Shown: positions 16,987 through 25,711 of the stretch, piece after piece
Numbering within the stretch: the first letter of the stretch is position 1
Layout of the letters: each line of letters begins with the position of its first letter
NCBI GenBank assembly: GCA_030246985.1
Contig: CP107246.1
Coordinates: 1,676,282 to 1,740,281, forward strand
Direction of reading: 5' to 3'
Origin: Candidatus Nitricoxidivorans perseverans
GTDB taxonomy: Bacteria; Pseudomonadota; Gammaproteobacteria; Burkholderiales; Rhodocyclaceae
Length of the DNA: 64,000 bases
The notes under the pieces: model-generated
What the model saw: only the letters and a program-made list of their open reading frames with translations
Databases searched by the model: none
What the model was told of the DNA's origin: nothing
Position numbers and translations under genes: made by a program

Positions 16987-17733
16987 ATGACGGCGGCGGT
17001 GCTTATCGACAATCTGACCCTGCGCTATCCCTCCGGTACCGTCGCCGTGGCGGATCTTTCCCTGGACATCCGGCCGGGAGAAATATTCGGCCTCCTCGGC
17101 CTCAACGGCGCCGGCAAGAGCAGCCTCATCAAGGCCATCGTCACCCTGTTGCGCCCATCGACTGGGCGGGTGGGGGTATTCGGGCTGGATACCCGCAAGG
17201 AGGCCGCGGCGGTGAAGCGGCGGATCGGCGTCGTGCCCCAGGAGAACAACCTGGACACCTACCTGGACGTGCGCCAAAACCTGCTTTTCCATTGCCGTTA
17301 CGCCGGCATCCCCGCCCGAACGGCGGCGCAGCGGGCGGATCGGTGGCTGTCGCTGCTGGAGATTGGGGACAAGGCCGGGGAATCCGTGCTCCATCTTTCC
17401 GGGGGCAGCAAGCGCAAGGTCATGCTGGCCAAGGCGTTCATCACCGCTCCCGAACTGCTCGTCCTCGACGAGCCCAGCGCGGGCCTCGACCCGGAAGTGC
17501 GAAGCGTTCTTTGGGCGCAGGTGCGAACCTTTCGCGCCGCGGGAGGCACGGTGTTCCTTTCCACGCATTACCTGGAGGAGGCCGAGGTCCTTTGCGACCG
17601 TATCGGCATACTTCATCGCGGACAGTTGGCGGCCCTGATCGCCCGTGAAGGCAATGGCATATTTCCATCGGATCGCGTCGCCGCCGCTTTCCATGCCGTC
17701 ACCGGAACCAGCGGCGCGGGGCAGCCGTCGTGA
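16987..17733 (+). CDS. ABC transporter ATP-binding protein, exporter type
   Basis: 248 aa. Walker A is GLNGAGKSS near residue 41, the Q-loop is VVPQENNLDTYLDVRQN, the signature-like motif is LSGGSKRKVMLAKA and Walker B is LLVLDEPSAGLD, with the H-loop STHYLEEAE. It belongs to the DrrA/NodI/CcmA-like group that pairs with ABC-2 permeases. It lacks a C39 peptidase domain, so leader removal is not built into this transporter. It starts 0 nt after the maturase 3 stop and overlaps the permease start. Likely role: ATP-driven export of the mature peptide to the periplasm. Confidence 0.9.
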   Translation: MTAAVLIDNLTLRYPSGTVAVADLSLDIRPGEIFGLLGLNGAGKSSLIKAIVTLLRPSTGRVGVFGLDTRKEAAAVKRRIGVVPQENNLDTYLDVRQNLLFHCRYAGIPARTAAQRADRWLSLLEIGDKAGESVLHLSGGSKRKVMLAKAFITAPELLVLDEPSAGLDPEVRSVLWAQVRTFRAAGGTVFLSTHYLEEAEVLCDRIGILHRGQLAALIAREGNGIFPSDRVAAAFHAVTGTSGAGQPS

Positions 17734-18494
17734 GGTTCGTCCTGGCCCTCATCTACCGCAATTTTGTGGCCGCGCGCTCGTCGGCCCGCCTGACCCTGAT
17801 CCGGGTCGTGTTCCAGCCGACCATCTACCTCTTCGTCTTCGGCCACGTGGTCGGGCGCATGATTTCCGGCGCGGGCCAGCAAGGCGCGTATGCGGAAATC
17901 ATGGCGCCCGGCATCATCGCCATGACGACGGTCAGCGCCCCTTTCGTCACCATAGGCGGACAAGTGCTGTCCGGTTACTTTTCAAGAACCCTGGAAGAGT
18001 GGCTGCTGGCCCCCGTGACCCTGCGCACCGTTCTGCTCGCCATGGTTACCGCCGGCGTATGCAGCGGCGTGGTCAACAGCCTGGTGGTGGCGACGCTGGT
18101 CTGGCTGATCCTGGGGCTGACGCCCGCCAATCCGGCCTACGTGCTGCTGGCCGTCATGGCCGGCGCCCTGCTTTTCTCCCTGGTCACGCTGGTGGTCCTT
18201 CTCCTGCCGCAGCGCCCGGACAGGGGGCAGGAGGTCTTTTCGTTCCTGATGATGCCGATGACGTTCTTCGGCTGCACCTTCTACTCCTACTCCATGCTGG
18301 AGCCACCCTTCAGTTATCTGGCCCTGCTCCTTCCCACCACTTATATCAGCGAGGGCCTGCGCGCCGCCTACGTTCCAGACCAACCCCACATGGATGCCGA
18401 CGCCATTCTGGCGGGGCTCTTCCTCGCCGCGGCCGTGCTGATTCCCGTGACCGACCGGGTCTTCCGGAGGCGGCTCGGACATTTCTCATGGTAA
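17730..18494 (+). CDS. ABC-2 type transporter permease
   Basis: 254 aa from a GTG that overlaps the ATPase stop as GTGA. Six predicted membrane helices. The N-terminus FVLALIYRNFVAARSSARLTL and the helices after it resemble NodJ/DrrB-type ABC-2 permeases. It forms a half-size two-gene exporter with the preceding ATPase. No outer-membrane channel gene is adjacent, so passage across the outer membrane would need a housekeeping TolC-like factor, or the product stays periplasmic. Its stop overlaps the start of the following TonB receptor by 7 nt, so export and receptor genes are one operon. Confidence 0.88.
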   Translation: MRFVLALIYRNFVAARSSARLTLIRVVFQPTIYLFVFGHVVGRMISGAGQQGAYAEIMAPGIIAMTTVSAPFVTIGGQVLSGYFSRTLEEWLLAPVTLRTVLLAMVTAGVCSGVVNSLVVATLVWLILGLTPANPAYVLLAVMAGALLFSLVTLVVLLLPQRPDRGQEVFSFLMMPMTFFGCTFYSYSMLEPPFSYLALLLPTTYISEGLRAAYVPDQPHMDADAILAGLFLAAAVLIPVTDRVFRRRLGHFSW

Positions 18495-20410
18495 GAAAAC
18501 TCGCGGCGTGCCTGAGCGTTGCCCTGGCGTCGTCCTGCTGCGCCGGCGCCGACTCGGATCCGGACGCCGGCGCCACCGCTCCGAACGACGTTTCCCTCAT
18601 CACCGCCGCCGACATCGCCCGGGAGAAGCCCGCCGACCTGCTGGAGATGCTGAAGAGCCGGGTCGGCCTCGACGAGAGCAACAGCGTCATCACCATGCGC
18701 GGCGTGCGCGGCATCGCCATCTTCGTGGACGGCTTTGCGTCCTCCATGCCGGAGCTGAAGGCCCTGAAGCCGGAGCAGGTGGAGAAGATCGAGATCCTGC
18801 GCGGCGCCGCCTCGGCGCGTTTCGGCGCCGAGGCCATGGGCGGCGCCATCGCGATCGCCACGCGGGGAACGCATCGCGACCTGCATGCCAGCCTGGTCCA
18901 GGGCGTCGACTCGCGCCGCGGCCGCTACACGCGCCTCTCCGGCGGGCGCGAAACCGACGGCCTGGGCTGGTCGCTGCTGGCCGAAGACAAGACCAGCAAC
19001 GGCTTCCGCACCGTGCCCGACTCCCCGTTTCCCTACCAGATCACCGTGGCGGACGAACGCAGCAAGACGACCCTGCTCGACGGCAAGCTCGGCTGGCGCG
19101 GGCGCGACTTGGAACTGTCGCTCAATCTCAAGCGTTCCGACGACTGGGCCTTTTTCGGCCGCCCCGCCTGGATCTTCGGCTGGCGCACCGACAACGCCCG
19201 CGTCCAGATGGCCTGGCGGGCGACCAACGCGCTCACGCTGGAAGCCTCCCTGGGCGAGGAACGCTATGACTCCGCCGGCGTGCGCGACCGCGGCACCGGC
19301 ATCGACGCCGCCGGACTGGCGCCCGAGCATTGGCTGACCAACAGTTATCGGCAACGCGAGGGAACCGTCGCCCTGGCCTGGCGCGGCGAGGGCTGGAACG
19401 CGCGCGCCGGCGTGAACCTCGTCGATCTCGCGGAGACCTTCGCCAGCGCCGATTACGCCAGCCGCGTGGAAACCATGACGGCCGATTCGACGATCCGCAA
19501 GGAAGCGCTGTTCGCCTCGGCCGAGCTTCCCGTGGGCGCCGGCCGGCTGGAACTGGGCCTGCGGCGCGACTTCCAGCGCTACCTTTCGTCCCGTGTCTAT
19601 GACGCCGGTCCGCCGGCGCAGGAATCCGCCGGCGGCGGCACGGTGAAGTCGGCGACCAGCCCGAAGGTGGCCCTGTCATGGCCCGTGGATGGCGGCGTCC
19701 GGCTGCGCGGCAGCTTCGGCACGGGCTTTTCGCCTCCTTACGCATCCCAGCTCTACAACGGCTACGTCGGCGCCGGCTCCGTGACGCTGGCCAACCCCGG
19801 CCTCAAACCGGAGCGATCCACGACGATCGACCTGGGCCTGACGCAGGCCGCGGCCACCGGCGACTGGGGGTTGACGCTGTTCGCCACGCGCTGGGAGGAC
19901 AAGATCGCCACCCGCATCGTCGATTACGGCACACCCCTCGTGCAGCAGCCGCAGAACGTCGGCGAGGTGACGGCGCGCGGCCTGGAGGTCCAAGGGTCGC
20001 GGCGCTTCGCCGGCGGCTGGTCGGCGTCGGCCAACTATACCTACAACCGCACCCGCATCGTCCGGAACCTCGCCGATCAGGCGGTCGTGGGCAACGAGCT
20101 GCCCGACATGCCGCGCCACAAGGCGAATCTCTCCCTCGCCTGGGAGCCTGGCGGCGATTTCGCCGTCCGCACCAGGCTGCGCGCAGTCGGAAGCGCCTTC
20201 ACCGACGACGCCAACACCGTCACCGACGCCGGGGGCTATCGCTGGCGGAAGGCCGGCTTCACCGTGCTCGACCTGGCCGCCACCTGGCGGCGGCCGTCGT
20301 GGGAATTCACGCTGGCCCTGGACAACGCCCTGGACCGGGATTACGTCTCGGGATTTTTCTGGCGCCAGGAGCCGCGCACCCTGCGCGGCGAATTGACTTT
20401 GCGTTACTGA
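18488..20410 (+). CDS. Compact TonB-dependent receptor of the RiPP operon
   Basis: 640 aa. The signal region MVRKLAACLSVALASSCCAGA has adjacent cysteines, and Cys17 or Cys18 could even be a lipidation site. The plug is unusually short: DLLEMLKSRVGLDESNSV, ITMRGVRGIAIFVDGF, VEKIEILRGAASARFGAEAMGG. The barrel follows and ends in ELTLRY. No canonical TonB box (ETVVVTA type) is visible between the signal peptide and plug. It overlaps the permease gene and is followed 20 nt later by the beta-propeller gene. By context it would re-import, or release, the modified peptide. It is clearly different from the STN receptor upstream. Confidence 0.85.
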   Translation: MVRKLAACLSVALASSCCAGADSDPDAGATAPNDVSLITAADIAREKPADLLEMLKSRVGLDESNSVITMRGVRGIAIFVDGFASSMPELKALKPEQVEKIEILRGAASARFGAEAMGGAIAIATRGTHRDLHASLVQGVDSRRGRYTRLSGGRETDGLGWSLLAEDKTSNGFRTVPDSPFPYQITVADERSKTTLLDGKLGWRGRDLELSLNLKRSDDWAFFGRPAWIFGWRTDNARVQMAWRATNALTLEASLGEERYDSAGVRDRGTGIDAAGLAPEHWLTNSYRQREGTVALAWRGEGWNARAGVNLVDLAETFASADYASRVETMTADSTIRKEALFASAELPVGAGRLELGLRRDFQRYLSSRVYDAGPPAQESAGGGTVKSATSPKVALSWPVDGGVRLRGSFGTGFSPPYASQLYNGYVGAGSVTLANPGLKPERSTTIDLGLTQAAATGDWGLTLFATRWEDKIATRIVDYGTPLVQQPQNVGEVTARGLEVQGSRRFAGGWSASANYTYNRTRIVRNLADQAVVGNELPDMPRHKANLSLAWEPGGDFAVRTRLRAVGSAFTDDANTVTDAGGYRWRKAGFTVLDLAATWRRPSWEFTLALDNALDRDYVSGFFWRQEPRTLRGELTLRY

Positions 20411-20430
20411 TACTGATGGAGGATGGAAAC

Positions 20431-21786
20431 ATGAATGCCAAGACGCTGATCCTCGCGGCCGCCGCCGCCCTATGCTGTCTCAGCCTGCCGGCAACCGCCT
20501 GCCGGCCGTTCGGCTCCTACCAGTTCGTCGAGGACCCGGACGGCGGCATCTGGTTCACCGAGGGCGACAACAACGCCGTTTCGCGCCTGGCGCCCGACGG
20601 CACGGTCACGGCGCACAAGCTGCCGACGACCGCCGCCGAGCCGTCCTCGCTGGCACTCGACGGCAAGGGCAACCTCTGGTTCATCGAGATGGACGCGGCG
20701 AAGATCGCCCGGCTCGACAGGGACGGCCGCGTCACCGAATACCCGACCACCGACGGCCATCCCGGCCTGGTCGCGGTCGATCGCCAGGGCGAAGCGTGGT
20801 TCACCCAGATGGCCGGTCATGAAGGCGGGGGCGGCGGCAGCAGCAGCCATGGCGGCCACGACGGGCGCAAGATCGCCAAGGTGGGCCGCGTCGACCGCGA
20901 GGGCAAGATGCATTCCTACCCCGCGCCGGAAGGCTGGCCGACCTCGGTCGCCTTCGATGCGCGCGACCAGGGCTGGGTGACGCTGCTGGTGCCCGGCGGC
21001 AAGGGCGACCAGCCGAAGGGGCGCCTCGCCCGCCTCTCGCGCGACGGCCAATGGAAGATCGCCGCCGCCTGGGACAACAGCTGCCCGAGCAACCTGGCGC
21101 GGCTGCCGGACGGCGGGCTGGCCTTCTCCGACCATTGCCGCCATGTCCTCGGCCGCGTGGCCGCGGGCGGCAGGATCGTCGAGCAGAAGCTGCCGGAGAA
21201 CACCTACATCCAGCAGATGGCGGCCGCGCCGGACGGCAGCCTGTGGTTCACCGGCGACGAGAAGAGCCGCCTCGGGCGCATCGGCAAGAACGGCAAGGTG
21301 AGCTACCTCGCCCGCGCCGACAACGGCGACCAGACCATGGCCGTGCTGGTGACGAAGAAGGGCGACGTGGTGTTCTCGGAGTTCTACAACTACAACATCA
21401 ACCGCCTGACGAAGAACGGCGAATACGTCGAGCACCTCGTCAACGTCGACGAGCGCAAGAGCGTGCGCGAGGTGAGGGAAGGCGAGGTCTGCTACGTGCA
21501 GTTCGCCGCGCGCATCGAGGCCAAGGCGGAGATGGACAAGAAACGCGCGGACGAGGTGAAGAACGGCCGCTTCAAGCCCGACGGCGCCGGCACCGAAAAG
21601 CTGGTCGAGCAGAAATGCCTGGCCTGCCACGACGCCCGCCGCCTGCTGCTCTCGCGCCGCAGCGACTGGACGCCGAGCATCACGCGCATGCACACCTACC
21701 GCGACGTGCGCGGCGTCGAGGCGCTCACTCCGGAGGAATCCACCCGGCTGGTGCGCTACTTCAACGAGAACTACGGGCTGCGATAG
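20431..21786 (+). CDS. Secreted Vgb-like beta-propeller with C-terminal c-type haem motif
   Basis: 451 aa with a good GGAGG ribosome site. A signal peptide (residues 1-23) is followed by repeated propeller blades with the WFTE/WFIE/LWFTGD...GRI pattern typical of streptogramin-lyase (Vgb)-like seven-bladed propellers. A Gly/Ser/His-rich insert (GGGGGSSSHGGHDGR, near 131-145) interrupts one blade. The C-terminal 60 residues hold CLACH (396-400) and a later RMHTY whose Met could be the sixth haem ligand, as in mono-haem cytochromes c. Last gene of the RiPP operon. It could oxidise, cleave or take electrons or metal from the peptide in the periplasm. The function is not known. Confidence 0.75.
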   Translation: MNAKTLILAAAAALCCLSLPATACRPFGSYQFVEDPDGGIWFTEGDNNAVSRLAPDGTVTAHKLPTTAAEPSSLALDGKGNLWFIEMDAAKIARLDRDGRVTEYPTTDGHPGLVAVDRQGEAWFTQMAGHEGGGGGSSSHGGHDGRKIAKVGRVDREGKMHSYPAPEGWPTSVAFDARDQGWVTLLVPGGKGDQPKGRLARLSRDGQWKIAAAWDNSCPSNLARLPDGGLAFSDHCRHVLGRVAAGGRIVEQKLPENTYIQQMAAAPDGSLWFTGDEKSRLGRIGKNGKVSYLARADNGDQTMAVLVTKKGDVVFSEFYNYNINRLTKNGEYVEHLVNVDERKSVREVREGEVCYVQFAARIEAKAEMDKKRADEVKNGRFKPDGAGTEKLVEQKCLACHDARRLLLSRRSDWTPSITRMHTYRDVRGVEALTPEESTRLVRYFNENYGLR

Positions 21787-21841
21787 GGAAAACTCGGCGC
21801 TGGCGGGGCGGCGCGGTCGACGGCGGGCCGGTGTAACAGGG

Positions 21842-22201
21842 CTATTTCTTCGATTTGCCGGGGGTAACCACCGTGCGTTTCCTCATCGGGGGTTTCTTGT
21901 CTTTGGTCACGTCCTGTCGCTTGGCGAGCTGTTTGTTGAGATCGCCCAGTTCCTGTTGCAGTTTGGCGGCATTCGCCTTGCGTAGCGCGACGCGCTCATC
22001 CCAGCGGCCGACGGCCAAGTCGCGCTCCTTGATGGCGGCCTCGACTTCCGCCTGGGCGCGAACGACGGCTTGCTCCTTTTGCTTGAGCAGCAGTTCGATG
22101 GACGGCATCTTGCCCGCGTTTCCCGGCGCCAGGTTTTGCGCGAGGCGGGCGGCAAGGTCGCTTTGCAGTTTGAGCGCTTGCTCCATTGTCTTGAGATCCA
22201 T
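21842..22201 (-). CDS. Small coiled-coil protein at the end of the eCIS operon
   Basis: 119 aa, highly charged, with a long helical heptad-like stretch (about residues 35-95) and a basic tail ending GKSKK. It begins 12 nt after the stop of the large beta-helix protein, so it is the last gene of the injection-system operon. I do not recognise it. It could be a chaperone, a fibre trimerisation factor or an assembly helper. It converges on the RiPP operon, and the 55 nt between them show no clear terminator. Confidence 0.6.
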   Translation of the reverse strand: MDLKTMEQALKLQSDLAARLAQNLAPGNAGKMPSIELLLKQKEQAVVRAQAEVEAAIKERDLAVGRWDERVALRKANAAKLQQELGDLNKQLAKRQDVTKDKKPPMRKRTVVTPGKSKK

Positions 22202-22213
22202 GTTCTACGCTCC

Positions 22214-25200
22214 TTAAATCCTGACGTTGAAATTGGCGATCGGCATCGGCGTGACGGCGCCGACGTTGAGGTAGCCCCCGGTGGTGACGTTGCCCATCAA
22301 GGCGACCTTGTTGCGGTTGGCCAGCGACATCGCGTTGACGCCGGTGGCGGCCTTGACGTGGTTTCCCATGACGATCAGATGGCTGCCTTCCAGACGCACG
22401 CTCGAACCATGCGTGCTCGGCTGGGCGCCGAGGTGGTCGCAGAGGTTGTTGCTGAAGGTCAGCTTCTCGAAGCGGAAGCCGATGTATTCGGTCAGTTCGA
22501 GGCTCATGAATTCCACCAGGTGGGTGCAGCCCGGGCCGCTGAAATGATTGCCGCTGACCAGCGCGCCGCCGAACACGTAACTGACGCCATCAGTCGCGGC
22601 GAAATCGTAATGCAGCGCGAGCGGGCCGATCAGCAGCAGGGCGCGGTGCTCGCGCAGCGGGTCGAGCTTGTCCGGCTGCGTGTAGCCGACGCGGTTGTTG
22701 CCGATCTGACAGGCGGGCACCCAGCCGCCGATGCCCACGGCATTGGCGGCGACGATCTGGTTGCCGTCGGCGGAAATGCCGGTGTCGAGCACCTCGCAGT
22801 CCTCGATGCGCAGATGGGCGCTGGAAGCGGTCATTATTTCTTCCGCATAGACGGCGATGCCCATCGACAGCGCCGGAGCCTGGCCGCAGTTCAGCACGCG
22901 GTTCCCGAGCACCGCGGTAGTGCCGCGCACGAACAGCGCGATCCCCGGCAGCAGGCAGGATTGCAGCGTGTTGCCGCCGACCTCCAGGTCGGCCTCGCCG
23001 GTGGAGGTGATGCCGCTGCCGGCCAGGTCGACATGGTTGCCCGTCACGCGGTTGCGCTCGCCGTCGCTCAGATGCGCGGCGAAGAACACCGCGCGCAGGT
23101 CGTTGCCGTCGATGCGGCCGCCGGTGCAATCATCCACCCGCGCGCCGAACCACCCGCCTCCCGCGCCATCGACGTGGTTGCCGCGGACGCACGGGCCAGC
23201 GACGCGCGAAACGACGATGCCCGCCTGCGGCCCCAGCAAGTGGTTGTCGCGCACCACGGCATGGTCCGCGCTCTGGCCGTTCTGCGCATCGACGGTGCAG
23301 TAGATGCCCGCGGGCAGGAGCATGCCGCCGCCCGGGAGAAGGGCCGCCAGCAGGTTCGCGGCGACCGTCGCGTGGTGGCCGCTGACGCGGATGCCGCCCC
23401 ACGCGGCGGAGCGCAGATCGATCTGGTTGCCGCGCGCCTCGCACAACGGCGCCTCGACATCGATCGCATACAGGCGCGAGTCGAGATGGTTGCGCAGCTG
23501 CGCGACGCTGGTGGGCATCTGCTTGCCCAGGATGGTGCCGGCACTGCGGCTGATGCGGTTGTCGGCGACGAGCGAACCCATGGCCTGCTGGCCCAGCGAA
23601 ACGCCCACCTGGAAATGGCGGATACGGTTGTTCTCGATGCGGCAGGTTTGAATGTTCTCGGTGTCGATGCGGATGCCGAATTGGCCGAGGGAATCGCCGC
23701 CTTGGCCGATTTCACCCCCTTCGTGATCGAGATAGGTCCCGGCATGGCCGGTATATGCGCCGACGATGCCGCCGATGGCGTTGTCCGCGATGCGCAGCTC
23801 GCCCTGATTGGGGTAGCCGTCGCAAAAGATGCCGACGAGACAATTTTCCAAACGGTTGGCGATCAACTCGACATCGGCAGCGCCATTCAGGTGGATGCCG
23901 GCGTAGGGAGGCGGCATCTGCGCCTCGGCGGCCTCGACGATGAGCGCGCAGCGCTCCACCCGCACCCGCGCGCAACTTTCCAGGCGCAGCAGCGCGCCGA
24001 TGTCGGCATCGGTGGCGGCGGCCGTCGCCTCGAAGCGCAGGCGCTCGATGACGACATCGCTGACCGGGGCATCGGCGTTGCCGACCCACAGGATGCCGCC
24101 GAGCCCCGCTCCGCGCACGATGGCGCCGGGGCTCTCGCCGCGCAGGATGACGCGCGACGAGAGGATCTGGAGGGGGGCGCCGATGTCGTGCACGCCGGTT
24201 TTCAGGCAGACGCAGCCGCCTTCCTCCGGCAGCGAATCGAGCGCCGCCTGGATGTCGCCGCCGGGCGCGACGTTGATGGTGCAGCAGCCGCCGCCGCAAT
24301 CGGGCGGCCATTTCTGGCGGCAGTCGGTTTCGCCGTCGGGCAAGCCGACGATGGCCAGCCGCGCATAATGGCGATGGATGCCGCGCGGCGGAGCCTGCGT
24401 GAAAGTCTCCACCGAGGCGTTGGCGGTGCGCGCCGCCGACACCCAGTAATCGCCGCAGCGGAACTGGCCGCCGGAAGGGTCGAGACCGAACTGGATCCGG
24501 ATGCCGTTTTCCAGCACCACCCACACGTTCGCCGCCGGAACCGGGATCAGGCCGGTACTGCCCGCCGCATCGAGATTGGCGACGACGTTGTCGTCCGCGT
24601 CGCGCACCGTGCCTTTTTGATCCCAGCGGGTCACGCGGGTGTGGCGCGCCTCCAGCGTGTCCAGGCCGCCGCCGGGAATCAGGTCGGCCGGCAGTCCGGG
24701 CGAGAATTTGATGGTCTGCTTGGCGTCGTCGACGGTGATCTTGCGCATCACGCCGCGGCGCTTGGCGGGGTCGCCGTTTTCGCCGCCAAGTTCGCGCCGG
24801 TCGTCGAGAATCTCCACCCAGTCGCCGGTGTTGAAGCGCAGCACCGCGTCGCGGCCCAGGCTGGCAAGCCTGAGCTCGGTGGCGGAGATGATTTCCGTCA
24901 CGTTGCTCGCCACGCTGGCGTTGTCGCGCGACCACTTGAAGGTCGCCGCGCCCGCGGCACCGCCATCGTGAATCTCGATGCGGTAAAGCTGGTTCTCCAG
25001 TCCGCGATAGCCGCCGCCGGGCGGCAACTCGCATGGGTCGAGATCGGGCGGCACACCCTCCGCCTTGATCGACATGCGTCCCGCCGACGGGGCAACGAGC
25101 GTCTGCCAGCCCGCCACCTCGGCGTCCGGCGTGGCGCAGTCGGCGTCGCCGACGTTCGTGAGCAGCCGCACCTGCCAGACGGTCTGCATGCGCGTCGTGG

Positions 25201-25699
25201 TGTCCACGCCCACCGCCTGTTCCACCAGGCCGGGTTGCTGCAGATGGGTCAGTTCCCGCTGCCACACTTCGAGATAGGCAAGGTGCTGGCCGCCGCTTGG
25301 CAGGGCGGGCGGGGTGGGGAAGTAGGGCTGCTGGCTGTAGTCCAGCGCGGTCTTGCCGCGCGATTCGGCCAGCACCGGATCGAACTCCGTCGCGCCGCCG
25401 CCGTGATTCTCCGCCAGCAGCCCATCCACATACATGCGGCCGCGGCCGATGGCGATGGCGCCCCCGGAGGCCTCGATCTTGAAGGCATCCGGCGTCTGCG
25501 GCGAGACCACCGCCACCCCGGCGATGCCCGGCGTCGGGTGCACGCCGAAGGTATCCACGCTCTCGGCGCGCAAGCGCCTGTCCAGCACCGCCACCCACTC
25601 GTTCCAGTCCGAGTCCAGCTGCACGCGCCCCTGCTGCATCAGCACGCCGGACCGGTCGTCGCGGGGATCGAAGCGAACCCGGCTGTAATCTCCACTCAT
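22214..25699 (-). CDS. eCIS-associated DUF6519-like / right-handed beta-helix protein
   Basis: 1161 aa. The N-terminus MSGDYSRVRFDPRDDRSGVL and following residues (RVQLDSDWNEW) match the DUF6519-type domain found at eCIS loci. From about residue 480 there are many short repeats with N-x-I/V and G-N-x-I patterns (SRVILRGES, VIERLRFEA, IENNRIRHF, VSGNHFSG), the signature of a parallel beta-helix as in pectate lyases and phage tailspikes. Probably a surface fibre or spike that binds a target glycan, or an accessory of the particle. Its size and place after the baseplate genes fit a receptor-binding part. Confidence 0.75.
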   Translation of the reverse strand: MSGDYSRVRFDPRDDRSGVLMQQGRVQLDSDWNEWVAVLDRRLRAESVDTFGVHPTPGIAGVAVVSPQTPDAFKIEASGGAIAIGRGRMYVDGLLAENHGGGATEFDPVLAESRGKTALDYSQQPYFPTPPALPSGGQHLAYLEVWQRELTHLQQPGLVEQAVGVDTTTRMQTVWQVRLLTNVGDADCATPDAEVAGWQTLVAPSAGRMSIKAEGVPPDLDPCELPPGGGYRGLENQLYRIEIHDGGAAGAATFKWSRDNASVASNVTEIISATELRLASLGRDAVLRFNTGDWVEILDDRRELGGENGDPAKRRGVMRKITVDDAKQTIKFSPGLPADLIPGGGLDTLEARHTRVTRWDQKGTVRDADDNVVANLDAAGSTGLIPVPAANVWVVLENGIRIQFGLDPSGGQFRCGDYWVSAARTANASVETFTQAPPRGIHRHYARLAIVGLPDGETDCRQKWPPDCGGGCCTINVAPGGDIQAALDSLPEEGGCVCLKTGVHDIGAPLQILSSRVILRGESPGAIVRGAGLGGILWVGNADAPVSDVVIERLRFEATAAATDADIGALLRLESCARVRVERCALIVEAAEAQMPPPYAGIHLNGAADVELIANRLENCLVGIFCDGYPNQGELRIADNAIGGIVGAYTGHAGTYLDHEGGEIGQGGDSLGQFGIRIDTENIQTCRIENNRIRHFQVGVSLGQQAMGSLVADNRISRSAGTILGKQMPTSVAQLRNHLDSRLYAIDVEAPLCEARGNQIDLRSAAWGGIRVSGHHATVAANLLAALLPGGGMLLPAGIYCTVDAQNGQSADHAVVRDNHLLGPQAGIVVSRVAGPCVRGNHVDGAGGGWFGARVDDCTGGRIDGNDLRAVFFAAHLSDGERNRVTGNHVDLAGSGITSTGEADLEVGGNTLQSCLLPGIALFVRGTTAVLGNRVLNCGQAPALSMGIAVYAEEIMTASSAHLRIEDCEVLDTGISADGNQIVAANAVGIGGWVPACQIGNNRVGYTQPDKLDPLREHRALLLIGPLALHYDFAATDGVSYVFGGALVSGNHFSGPGCTHLVEFMSLELTEYIGFRFEKLTFSNNLCDHLGAQPSTHGSSVRLEGSHLIVMGNHVKAATGVNAMSLANRNKVALMGNVTTGGYLNVGAVTPMPIANFNVRI

Positions 25700-25711
25700 G
25701 GCTTTTCTCCT

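Noticed and set aside
17645-18487. Upstream extension of the compact receptor frame
   Set aside because: It is Arg/Pro/His-rich out-of-frame sequence over the ABC permease. The ATG at 18488 gives a proper signal peptide.
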